Below, one piece after another: positions 1 to 6,168 of a stretch of DNA of 6,168 nt. A program made the translations under genes and the position numbers. Below the pieces are notes generated by a model. The model did not search any database. It saw nothing but the letters and a program-made list of their open reading frames with translations, and was not told the origin of the DNA. The stretch covers positions 1 through 6,168 of the forward strand of contig DUPI01000060.1 in the NCBI GenBank assembly GCA_012838395.1, written 5' to 3'. The stretch is from Mollicutes bacterium. Its GTDB lineage: Bacteria > Bacillota_I > Bacilli_A > RF39 > UBA660. Position 1 is the first letter of the stretch; each line of letters starts with the position of its first letter.

Positions 1-12
1 CTTTTATATTTG

Positions 13-201
13 TTATTGTTTTTCTTCTGGTGTTTTTCTAGGTGTTTTCTTAAGAGCAGGAATCCAAAATGCTAAAGAAATTATACCAAAAAATATTGTT
101 CCGAAAAAGTCTTCACCAATCATTACCAAAGACCCAATAGTGAAGACAATTGCCCAACTGTATAGAACGAACAATAAAATATTAGAAACTATTTTTTTCA
201 T
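13..201 (-). CDS. Small two-helix membrane protein, function unknown (62 aa)
   Basis: This is a 62-residue protein that I do not recognise. It opens with MKKIVSN, followed by a hydrophobic stretch at about residues 5-28 and a second at about 34-50. The two are separated by a short acidic turn (GED). It ends in a hydrophilic, lysine- and proline-rich tail (KKTPRKTPEEKQ). The layout predicts a small integral membrane hairpin with a charged tail. The frame is open further upstream to ATGs at 216 and 231, but I chose the ATG at 199-201. It has a perfect GGAGG (210-214 on the other strand) with 8 bases of spacing, and the predicted promoter would leave the 231 start almost leaderless. The stop is TAA at 13-15. 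It lies downstream of the ATPase gene on the same strand and could receive read-through, but appears to have its own promoter. Tryptophans are UGG. A functional link with the ATPase is only a guess. Confidence 0.72.
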   Translation of the reverse strand: MKKIVSNILLFVLYSWAIVFTIGSLVMIGEDFFGTIFFGIISLAFWIPALKKTPRKTPEEKQ

Positions 202-209
202 ATTTATAT

Positions 210-214
210 CCTCC
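210..214 (-). promoter_or_regulatory. Ribosome binding site of the small membrane protein gene
   Basis: The minus strand reads GGAGG, 8 bases before the ATG at 199-201. It decides the start codon, because the two in-frame upstream ATGs (216 and 231) have no comparable Shine-Dalgarno sequence. Confidence 0.75.
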
Positions 215-241
215 ATCTTAAATTTACACATATTTTTTATG

Positions 242-271
242 ATTATATAGTTACTATGTTTTGACTATTAA
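242..271 (-). promoter_or_regulatory. Predicted sigma-A-type promoter of the small membrane protein gene
   Basis: On the minus strand a perfect TATAAT -10 (242-247) is preceded at 18 bases by TTAATA (266-271), which matches 4 of 6 bases of TTGACA. Transcription would begin near 235, giving a leader of roughly 34 bases before the chosen ATG. The surrounding DNA is very AT-rich, so a chance match is possible. Confidence 0.5.
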
Positions 272-292
272 AACAATATATATATTCCTTTT

Positions 293-2959
293 TTAAGACT
301 CTTTTCTAATTTTTTTATACAACTCCATGACCAATAAAATTGGTAAAGACATTAAGAAAATATATTTTATGTGTTCTATTGGTATCGGTACAACTTTTAA
401 AAACTTACTAAGTACTGTTTCGGTTACTATTAAATGTAATAGTAAAGTCGCACCTATTCCAACGTAAATAAGAGGATTACTTTTAAAATGCATTTTAAAA
501 ATTGATTTCTTTTCACTTCGACAATTAAACACATGGACATTTTGAATGAAAACCATTAATAATAAAATATAACTACGGGCCAAATGTATTTCTAAGTTTA
601 AATGATTAATTAAATAATACCAAACAACAAAGACAATAATTCCAATAACAAATGCCGCTATAAAGGTTTCTTCCGTTAAGCGTTTGTTAAAAATTTTTTC
701 TTTTGGTGGTCGTGGTGGTTCTTCCATAATTCCGTCCTCAGCCTTTTCAAAAGAAAGTGCGATATCTTGAATACCGTCAGTTACTAAATTAAGCCATAGT
801 AACTGAACAGCAACAAGCGGTATTGGCAAATTAAATAAAATAGATAAAATAACAAATAAAACTTCTCCAATCCCACAAGATAAGAGCATATATATAACTT
901 TTCTAATATTACTATAAGCAACTCGTCCCTCTTCAATACCTGCTACAATTGATAAGAAGTTATCATCAGCAATAATCATTGCACCGGTTTCCTTAGCTAC
1001 ATCAGTACCACTACCTGTGGCGATACCAATATTGGCAGCCTTTAAAGCCGGCGCATCATTGACTCCGTCACCAGTAACAGCAATAAATTCTCCCATTCGT
1101 TTATATGATTCAACAATTTCTAATTTTTGAAGTGGCGTCACTCTAGTAAAAACCATTTTATTTTTGACAAATTTATCAAACTCTAAGTGTCCTTTTTTAA
1201 GATACTTTTCAATATCATTGCCATTAGCAACTTGTTCGTAATCATTCGTAATTCCTAACTCTTTTGATATAGCAAAAGCTGTTAATGGATGATCACCAGT
1301 AATCATAACTACTTTAATTCCCGCTTCGTGACACTTGTTAATTGAAGCTGTTGCTTCTTTACGAATAGGGTCAATAAAACCTACTAACCCAATTAAAGTT
1401 AAAGCAGGAACATAATCATCATCGTATCCTTCTGCTTCGACAAAATCCTTTTTTATTCCTTTAGCTAATGCAATAACACGATAACCTTGACTCGCTAATT
1501 TTTCATTTTGTTCTTTTATTTTCTTAATATCCAATGGTGATTCTTTACCATTTACATCCATTGTTTTACAAAAGGATATGACCTTTTCCACAGAACCTTT
1601 AACGGTGCACCAAATATCATTGTTTTCTTTATAAAAAACTGCTGAATATTTATTTTCTGATTCATATGGTATTTTACCCACAATATTGTTTTTTAAATTT
1701 TCATCAATTTTTAATTTGTGCGCTAATGATAAAAAAGCCACATCTATTGAATCGCCATGATTTTCCCAAATACCATTATTTTCTTCTAAATGCGCTTCAT
1801 TATTAAGTAATCCCAACTCACCAACTTTTTTGGCAAAACTTAGATCAGAATTTCCCCCAGTTAAAACTATCTGACCATCGCCATTATATCCAACGCCTTC
1901 AACTTTAAATATTGAATCATCTGGTAACATAATGATTTTAGCTGTTTGTTCATTTAACGTTAAAGTTCCTGTTTTATCACTAGCAATAACGGTACAACTA
2001 CCTAAACTTTCAACAGCATTTAACTTTTTAACAATAACATTTTTTTTAGCCATTCTTCTAGAGGCAATGGATAAAGAAAGAGTTAAGGCAAACGGTAACC
2101 CCTCTGGAATTGCTGACACTGATAAAGCAACAACAGTAAAAAAGATTTCTCTAGCAACATATCCTTTGTAATATAACAAAACTGATATTAATAAAGCAAC
2201 AATTGCAGTTACTATCCCTATTTGTTTAGTAAACTTTTCCATTCTAATAATCAACGGAGACTTAGTTTTATCACTTAATAATACTGTGGAAGCAATTTTT
2301 CCAATTTCAGTATCATGCCCAACAGCAGTAACAACTCCATGACCACGACCACTAATAACAGAACAACCAGCATAAGCCATATTTTCTCGATCGGCAATTC
2401 CAAGTTCTTCCATAATTGGTTCACTAATTTTCTCTGAAGCAAATGATTCACCTGTTAATACTGATTCATCAATCGATAAATTATAACAATCAACAATTCG
2501 CAAATCAGCTGATATTTTAGAGCCCGGTTCAATAACAACTATATCTCCAATGGTCAAATGTTCTGAATCAATTTCCTGTTCTTCACCGTCACGAAGTACC
2601 TTAACATTAACTTTGATTAAATTTTGAAGACTCTGAGCGCTTCTATTAGCCCGCCATTCTTGATATGTGCCAAGCAAAGCATCAGTTGATATAACTAATA
2701 GAATAAAAATAGCATCTATTGTCTCACCAATAATAAACGATAAAATTACCGTTATAATTAAAATATAAATAATCGGATCATTTAGTTGTTCGACAAATAT
2801 TTGAAAAATATTTTTAGTTTTAGCTTTCGGTAAAGTGTTTATTCCATATTTTTCCAAACGTTTGCTAACTTCATTAGCAGTTAATCCCTCTTTAGTTGTT
2901 TCAAAAAAGGATAAAGTTTCTTCAATTGTTTCCTTATACCATAATTTATCTGGTTTCAT
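293..2959 (-). CDS. P2-type cation-transporting ATPase, calcium-pump-like (888 aa)
   Basis: This is a complete P-type ATPase, an integral membrane pump that couples ATP hydrolysis to cation transport through a phospho-aspartate intermediate. From the N-terminus it has a cation-ATPase N-terminal domain (about 1-55) and helices M1-M2 (about 62-98). The actuator domain carries TGES (169-172), and M3-M4 carry PEGLP (285-289). The phosphorylation motif is DKTGT with D328. The nucleotide domain has K454 in a KGS motif, and the P-domain has DPIR (530-533), TGD (554-556) and TGDGVNDAP (629-637). M5-M6 span about 684-735 and four more helices follow to about 880. Length, PEGLP and NLVTDG (724-729) place it with P2A calcium pumps. 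SERCA site II residues are kept, but N768 and E908 of site I correspond to G696 and Q806, so Ca2+ is likely rather than certain. The ATG start has AGGAGA (2967-2972) about 7 bases upstream. The gene follows the ligase by 83 bases and has a candidate promoter. No truncation is seen. Confidence 0.93.
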   Translation of the reverse strand: MKPDKLWYKETIEETLSFFETTKEGLTANEVSKRLEKYGINTLPKAKTKNIFQIFVEQLNDPIIYILIITVILSFIIGETIDAIFILLVISTDALLGTYQEWRANRSAQSLQNLIKVNVKVLRDGEEQEIDSEHLTIGDIVVIEPGSKISADLRIVDCYNLSIDESVLTGESFASEKISEPIMEELGIADRENMAYAGCSVISGRGHGVVTAVGHDTEIGKIASTVLLSDKTKSPLIIRMEKFTKQIGIVTAIVALLISVLLYYKGYVAREIFFTVVALSVSAIPEGLPFALTLSLSIASRRMAKKNVIVKKLNAVESLGSCTVIASDKTGTLTLNEQTAKIIMLPDDSIFKVEGVGYNGDGQIVLTGGNSDLSFAKKVGELGLLNNEAHLEENNGIWENHGDSIDVAFLSLAHKLKIDENLKNNIVGKIPYESENKYSAVFYKENNDIWCTVKGSVEKVISFCKTMDVNGKESPLDIKKIKEQNEKLASQGYRVIALAKGIKKDFVEAEGYDDDYVPALTLIGLVGFIDPIRKEATASINKCHEAGIKVVMITGDHPLTAFAISKELGITNDYEQVANGNDIEKYLKKGHLEFDKFVKNKMVFTRVTPLQKLEIVESYKRMGEFIAVTGDGVNDAPALKAANIGIATGSGTDVAKETGAMIIADDNFLSIVAGIEEGRVAYSNIRKVIYMLLSCGIGEVLFVILSILFNLPIPLVAVQLLWLNLVTDGIQDIALSFEKAEDGIMEEPPRPPKEKIFNKRLTEETFIAAFVIGIIVFVVWYYLINHLNLEIHLARSYILLLMVFIQNVHVFNCRSEKKSIFKMHFKSNPLIYVGIGATLLLHLIVTETVLSKFLKVVPIPIEHIKYIFLMSLPILLVMELYKKIRKES

Positions 2960-2966
2960 AATTTAC

Positions 2967-2972
2967 TCTCCT
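2967..2972 (-). promoter_or_regulatory. Ribosome binding site of the ATPase gene
   Basis: The minus strand reads AGGAGA, 7 bases before the ATG at 2957-2959. It supports the full-length start, whose N-terminus matches the usual cation-ATPase N-terminal domain. Confidence 0.75.
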
Positions 2973-2999
2973 ATTCAATAATGAGTTTATATTACTATT

Positions 3000-3008
3000 A
3001 GTATACCA
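3000..3008 (-). promoter_or_regulatory. Predicted extended -10 promoter of the ATPase gene
   Basis: In the 83-base gap between the ligase and the ATPase the minus strand reads TGGTATACT. That is a TGn extension directly before TATACT, which matches 5 of 6 bases of TATAAT. No good -35 hexamer lies at 16-18 bases, as is tolerated for extended -10 promoters. The leader would be about 33 bases. It suggests that the ATPase can be transcribed independently of the acyl-ligase pair. No intrinsic terminator is visible in the gap, so read-through is also possible. Confidence 0.42.
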
Positions 3009-3042
3009 AGAAATAATTATTAAAGATAGAAAAAAGAATAAA

Positions 3043-4776
3043 TTAATTTACTCTTTCCTTATTGTTTTCTTCTTCCATCAATTTGATATAAGCGACTTTA
3101 CCAACTAAGGTTTTGGGTAACGAGTCCCGATACTCAAATTCATATGGCATTGAATATTTAGCAATATTTTTCTCACAATGCTCATAAATACTTTGTTTAA
3201 CTTCTTCCGTTGCTTCAATTCCATTTCTAAGAACAACAAACGCTTTAATTACTTGAACTTTATAAGGGTGATCTACTCCAATGACAGTTGATGTCAACAC
3301 ATCTGGGTGATTATCAATAATGTTTTCAATATGTTGGGGATAAATACTATACCCTGACGATATAATCATTCTTTTAATACGTTGTTTAAAGTAAACCCAA
3401 CCATCAGAATCCATACATCCTAAATCACCAGTGTGCAACCATAATAGTCCATCATCATGAAGACGCAATACGTGAGTTGTTTCTTTCGGCTCGTTTAAAT
3501 AGCCCATCATAACTGTTGGTCCTGACAAACATATTTCACCATCAGTTCCATATTCTACCTCAATATGAGTGTTTGGTTTAACAATTTTATAGTAAGTATC
3601 CGGATAAGGTATACCTATACTACCTTCACGATATTCACTATTTGGAGTTAAGCAAGTGCCAGTAACACACTCCGTTAGACCATAACCTTCACGGACTTGG
3701 ACATTAGCATTATGCTCTTTTAAAAACTTATCAATCCTTTTCTTTAAACTAATTGATAATGAATCACCACCAGAAATAACAACTTTTAAAAATGATAAAT
3801 CGACTTTATTCATTCTTTTGTTTCTAAGTAACGCTTCATACAAAGTTGGAACCCCCGCAATTACGTTCGGGCGATACTTAGTTAATAACTTATCAAATGT
3901 TTTAGCACTAAATTGGGGTTGCAATATTGCCGTTCCCCCTAAATACATTACTGTATGAATACATATACCAAGTCCGAAACCATGAAAAATAGGCATAATA
4001 GCTAAAACAGAATCACCTGGTTTTAAACCACCGCAGGCTGCAATTCCTTGGGCTGCTAAAGCGTTAAAATTAAGATTAGATAAAACAATACCTTTAGGAG
4101 AACCAGTTGTTCCACCACTATATAAAATAACTGCTCGATCTTCACCTTTTGAATGGGCATTACAATCTTTTAAATAATTTTTACCAAGTTCAATAAAATT
4201 TTTCCAAGATATCGTTTTACCATTTGTTTTTGGTCTTTTAACTTTACGTCCTCTAGTAACCCAATATCCCACACCTAAGGCAAATGGCATTGAATCTTTA
4301 ACTGAAGCAATAACAGTGTTTTTAACATTTGTTTCATCTATAATTTTAGCAATTTTTTCCCAGGCTATATCAACAGCAATAAGGGCCACACTCTCAGATA
4401 ATGTTAAATAATATTTTATTTCATTTTCACTAGATAGAGGATGTATCATATTAGCTGTTGCACCGATCACATTTATGGCATAAAAAGCAATAACTCCTTC
4501 TGGTGTATTGGGCATACAAATAGTTACCGAATCCTTTTCTTTAACACCAATCGCTTTCAATGATTTCGCACATTCATTTATTTGTTCTATAAATTCTTTA
4601 TATGTTTTTTTAACACCAAAATAATCATACGCAATTAAATCGGGATGTTTTTGACTTGTTTCTAAAACAGCATCATACAATGATGTGTTTTTGTATTCTA
4701 AATTTTTAGGCATCTCACCATAAGAGCCATACCATGGAGTTTTTACAGTTTCTTTATTTTTTATTTTGTTTTTCAT
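3043..4776 (-). CDS. AMP-forming acyl-CoA synthetase / AMP-binding ligase (577 aa)
   Basis: This is a member of the ANL adenylate-forming superfamily. It should activate a carboxylic acid with ATP to acyl-AMP and pass the acyl group to CoA or another thiol. Visible motifs, in order, are the phosphate loop YSGGTTGSPKG (219-229), the YGLTE adenine/AMP motif (365-369), HTGD (448-451) with the ATP-ribose aspartate D451, the hinge segment QRIKRMIISSGYSIYP (465-480), and PKTLVGK (554-560) with K560 as the predicted catalytic lysine of the mobile C-terminal domain. All core motifs are intact and the length fits medium/long-chain acyl-CoA synthetases. The chain length of the substrate cannot be read from the sequence. 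A basic, partly hydrophobic insert at about 160-190 (GRKVKRPK) may touch the membrane, which is inference. The ATG start has AGGATGG (4783-4789) 6 bases upstream, inside the preceding gene, and the two reading frames overlap by 23 bases. It is probably translationally coupled to the acyltransferase-like partner. Confidence 0.9.
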   Translation of the reverse strand: MKNKIKNKETVKTPWYGSYGEMPKNLEYKNTSLYDAVLETSQKHPDLIAYDYFGVKKTYKEFIEQINECAKSLKAIGVKEKDSVTICMPNTPEGVIAFYAINVIGATANMIHPLSSENEIKYYLTLSESVALIAVDIAWEKIAKIIDETNVKNTVIASVKDSMPFALGVGYWVTRGRKVKRPKTNGKTISWKNFIELGKNYLKDCNAHSKGEDRAVILYSGGTTGSPKGIVLSNLNFNALAAQGIAACGGLKPGDSVLAIMPIFHGFGLGICIHTVMYLGGTAILQPQFSAKTFDKLLTKYRPNVIAGVPTLYEALLRNKRMNKVDLSFLKVVISGGDSLSISLKKRIDKFLKEHNANVQVREGYGLTECVTGTCLTPNSEYREGSIGIPYPDTYYKIVKPNTHIEVEYGTDGEICLSGPTVMMGYLNEPKETTHVLRLHDDGLLWLHTGDLGCMDSDGWVYFKQRIKRMIISSGYSIYPQHIENIIDNHPDVLTSTVIGVDHPYKVQVIKAFVVLRNGIEATEEVKQSIYEHCEKNIAKYSMPYEFEYRDSLPKTLVGKVAYIKLMEEENNKERVN

Positions 4777-5626
4777 AATTTACCATCCTGTTCACTTCTT
4801 CATCTAGTAAAGTAGGGTTTTCAATAATATGTTTTATTAACTTAAATGACTTAGCAAAATAAAAGCCATCACCAATTCGTTCATCAAGCGTAATACCTAC
4901 TTCTAGAACATCTCTTTTATTTAGATTACCTTTACTGTCAGTAATATACTGTTCCCTGATTTCACCAATAGTAACAATAATTGAATTTGTGCCATAATTA
5001 TTTAAATGGTGATAACAGGGATTTGATTTAATACTTCCTAAATTTGAAATTAATACCGTTGTATAATTGGGATCACCATTACTTATAAATTTAGGCACTT
5101 TATCATAATAATCAAGTTTTCGAAATACCCACATGATTAAAGTAACCACCCATCTAGGAAACTTAGTTACAAATTTTAAAGTATCATCAATTGAATTTCC
5201 ACCTTCTTTTCTAACCTTTGTTACATCATTATATATTTTAGAAGAAATCTTATCTAGTTTCATATCCTCATCAACTTTTAAAACTAATAATCGTTCTTCA
5301 GCTTCATCAGCAAACTTATTTTTAGCTACAAATGAAATAGTTATATCATTTCTCTGATACATTCTTTTGCCGGCTATAAATCTGTTTAAAACCGGTCGAT
5401 TATAAATTGTTTTTGATATTGCTGTAACAAATGCATGGAAAACAGTAATTTTATAATCGTTAATACTTTTGTTTTTATCATCTAAAAACTTTTTTAATTC
5501 AGTAACATCAATCGAATCTTGTAAATAAACTTCAGCCTCTGTCCTTTTAGGCATTAAATAAGGCATAATTGCATGGATTGAGTCTTCTGGTTTAATGTAC
5601 TTTCCATCTCTTCGGTCTTTACTCAT
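4754..5626 (-). CDS. Stand-alone E2-type (2-oxoacid dehydrogenase) acyltransferase-like protein (290 aa)
   Basis: The protein resembles the catalytic domain of 2-oxoacid dehydrogenase E2 acyltransferases (chloramphenicol acetyltransferase-like fold). It lacks both the N-terminal lipoyl domain and the E1/E3-binding domain, so it is not a normal complex subunit. Counting from the ATG at 5626, recognisable segments are MPKRTEAEVYLQDSIDV (25-41), the helix and RPVLNRF region (about 60-83), the ISNLGS strand (193-198), and a C-terminal DERIGDGFYFAKSF (248-261). The last is the counterpart of the E2 signature DHRxxDG, with the catalytic His replaced by Glu (E249) and D253-G254 retained. A hydrophobic stretch near 158-168 may be membrane-proximal. 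I recall related stand-alone proteins in gut Clostridia and Bacilli carrying the same Glu and sitting beside acyl-CoA ligases, but could not check this. The frame is open to a TTG at 5692, but the ATG at 5626 has GGGAG 7 bases upstream and fits the promoter. The last 23 bases overlap the ligase gene. Confidence 0.8.
   Translation of the reverse strand: MSKDRRDGKYIKPEDSIHAIMPYLMPKRTEAEVYLQDSIDVTELKKFLDDKNKSINDYKITVFHAFVTAISKTIYNRPVLNRFIAGKRMYQRNDITISFVAKNKFADEAEERLLVLKVDEDMKLDKISSKIYNDVTKVRKEGGNSIDDTLKFVTKFPRWVVTLIMWVFRKLDYYDKVPKFISNGDPNYTTVLISNLGSIKSNPCYHHLNNYGTNSIIVTIGEIREQYITDSKGNLNKRDVLEVGITLDERIGDGFYFAKSFKLIKHIIENPTLLDEEVNRMVNYEKQNKK
4783..4789 (-). promoter_or_regulatory. Ribosome binding site of the ligase, inside the upstream gene
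   Basis: The minus strand reads AGGATGG, 6 bases before the ligase ATG at 4774-4776. It is imperfect compared with AGGAGG and lies within the 3' end of the acyltransferase-like coding sequence. This arrangement is typical of translational coupling. Confidence 0.6.
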
Positions 5627-5633
5627 AAGAATA

Positions 5634-5639
5634 CTCCCT
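5634..5639 (-). promoter_or_regulatory. Ribosome binding site fixing the start of the acyltransferase-like gene
   Basis: The minus strand reads AAGGGAG just upstream, with GGGAG ending 7 bases before the ATG at 5624-5626. The alternative TTG at 5692 has no Shine-Dalgarno sequence and lies upstream of the predicted transcription start. Confidence 0.65.
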
Positions 5640-5655
5640 TCACTACTATGTTTTA

Positions 5656-5684
5656 ATTCTATCACATTCTCACCAAAATTAAAA
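5656..5684 (-). promoter_or_regulatory. Predicted promoter of the acyltransferase-ligase operon
   Basis: On the minus strand TAGAAT (5656-5661) matches 5 of 6 bases of the -10 consensus and carries a TGA extension (5662-5664), making an extended -10. A weak -35, TTTTAA (5679-5684), lies 17 bases further upstream. The start would be near 5649, giving a leader of about 23 bases before the ATG at 5626 and supporting that start over the TTG at 5692. It is divergent from the plus-strand promoter at 5729. Confidence 0.42.
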
Positions 5685-5717
5685 CAGCCCAATTTTCTCT
5701 ATAACTAATAATACAAA

Positions 5718-5726
5718 TGTGGATAA
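5718..5726 (-). promoter_or_regulatory. Single perfect DnaA-box-like 9-mer
   Basis: The minus strand reads TTATCCACA, the canonical DnaA box. It sits 2 bases upstream of the -35 hexamer of the divergent plus-strand promoter, between the two opposing promoters. No second box or AT-rich unwinding array accompanies it, so it is not an origin. A role as a DnaA-responsive operator is possible but unproven, and a chance match cannot be excluded. Confidence 0.3.
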
Positions 5727-5728
5727 AT

Positions 5729-5756
5729 TTGACATTTTTTGAAATACCTATATAAT
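5729..5756 (+). promoter_or_regulatory. Consensus sigma-A promoter of the broken plus-strand gene
   Basis: TTGACA (5729-5734) and TATAAT (5751-5756) both match the consensus exactly, with a 16-base spacer. The predicted start near 5763 leaves a short leader of about 15 bases. It contains GAGG (5767-5770) 7 bases before the ATG at 5778. This is the strongest promoter-like sequence in the window. Confidence 0.72.
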
Positions 5757-5777
5757 AACAGCCAACGAGGCGGTTTG

Positions 5778-6168
5778 ATGAATAATCTTATTATTAATTA
5801 TGTTGCTCCATTCATGATTGCTAGTGGAGGTACAACTTATGTGTTATCAAAACTAAGTGAGAAAAAAATAATTAATGATTTTGATAATATTAAGGTTGGA
5901 AGAGCATCCGTAAGTAATTTTGATAAAGCAACACCAAAAATTTAACTTATGGAAAAGCAATTAATGAAGGCTATACTGATTTAATAACGAGAAGATTATT
6001 CAATAAAAAATCAAAGTTCTACGATGGTGAGGTTAGAGTCGCTCGTTTCCTTGAATTACTAATCGGAAAAAAAGAGTTAGAAAAGTATTATTTTAACAAT
6101 GACTTAGTTAGTTTAGTAAATCACTTAAATAATTATATGGATAAAGAAGAAGCTATTAAGTTTATAAC
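5778..6168 (+). pseudogene. Frameshifted gene related to an uncharacterised NEGYT-motif family, 3' end beyond the window
   Basis: The ATG at 5778 (GAGG 7 bases upstream) opens a 55-codon frame with a hydrophobic N-terminal segment at about residues 4-25. It ends at TAA 5943-5945. Directly after the A run at 5936-5940 the frame one base back stays open for 77 codons to the window end. It encodes TYGKAINEGYTDLITRRLF, then a helical part (YDGEVRVARFLELLIGKKEL) and continues past the edge. Adding one A to the five-A run joins both parts smoothly as ...ATPKNLTYGKAINEGYT. The downstream part has no in-frame ATG near its beginning, so it is not a separate gene. From memory, the NEGYT(D/E)L(I/L)T segment recurs in uncharacterised proteins of gut Bacilli, often after an HExxH metallopeptidase-like motif. 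No HExxH is present here, so an internal deletion in addition to the frameshift is possible. A sequencing or assembly error in the homopolymer is the main alternative. The function is unknown. Confidence 0.62.

Noticed and set aside
232..292. Intrinsic terminator after the ATPase gene
   Set aside because: Only a short palindrome (ATAGTTACTAT, 247-257) is present, without a GC stem or a following U tract on the minus strand.
1932..2171. 79-codon plus-strand open frame
   Set aside because: It is wholly inside the ATPase gene, opposite the PEGLP and phosphorylation-site region. It has no ribosome binding site, and the minus-strand frame encodes unmistakable conserved motifs.
5133..5357. 74-codon plus-strand open frame
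   Set aside because: It lies antisense within the acyltransferase-like gene, is rich in Ser/Leu/Phe as expected for a shadow frame, and has no supporting start signal.
293..5626. Alternative genetic code (UGA = Trp) as in Mollicutes
   Set aside because: The long reading frames are uninterrupted under the standard code and all their tryptophans are UGG, so nothing supports recoding.
5627..5692. N-terminal extension of the acyltransferase-like gene to a TTG at 5692
   Set aside because: There is no Shine-Dalgarno sequence before the TTG. The predicted promoter lies within this stretch, and the ATG at 5626 has GGGAG at good spacing.
5739..5777. Upstream TTG start of the plus-strand gene at 5739
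   Set aside because: It lies between the -35 and -10 hexamers of the consensus promoter, so it would not be in the transcript. The ATG at 5778 has GAGG upstream.
5936..5945. Programmed -1 ribosomal frameshift site at AAAAATTTA
   Set aside because: AAATTTA matches the X XXY YYZ form, but in the wrong frame. In the reading frame actually used the heptamer is A AAA ATT, where the second codon cannot re-pair well. A one-base loss is simpler.

Overview
The window looks like an AT-rich chromosomal segment of a Firmicutes-type bacterium, probably an uncultured gut Bacilli lineage. Supporting signs are the low GC content, GGAGG-type ribosome binding sites, sigma-A-like promoters, TAA as the stop of every complete gene, and the protein families present. 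Tryptophan is encoded by UGG throughout and no in-frame UGA interrupts the large genes, so nothing suggests the Mycoplasma code. The lineage is inferred from family resemblance, not from a marker gene.

From left to right, four genes lie on the minus strand and one broken, partial gene lies on the plus strand. Positions 13-201 (minus) encode a 62-residue two-helix membrane protein with its own promoter. Positions 293-2959 (minus) encode a complete P2-type cation-transporting ATPase of the calcium-pump kind, also with a likely promoter of its own. Positions 3043-4776 (minus) encode an AMP-forming acyl-CoA synthetase-like ligase. It overlaps by 23 bases the gene at 4754-5626 (minus), a stand-alone relative of the E2 acyltransferase catalytic domain. 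Positions 5778-6168 (plus) hold a divergent gene with a near-ideal promoter. Its reading frame is broken by an apparent one-base loss in an A run, and it runs off the window end.

The acyltransferase-like and ligase genes form a translationally coupled pair. The ligase should activate a carboxylic (probably fatty) acid as acyl-AMP/acyl-CoA, and the partner has a CoA-dependent acyltransferase fold. In the partner the position of the catalytic histidine is glutamate, so its chemistry is the most interesting open question here. The ATPase conserves the catalytic cycle motifs but departs from SERCA at two residues of calcium site I. I found no mobile element, CRISPR array, tRNA, rRNA, riboswitch or convincing intrinsic terminator, and no gene-free stretch over 300 bases.
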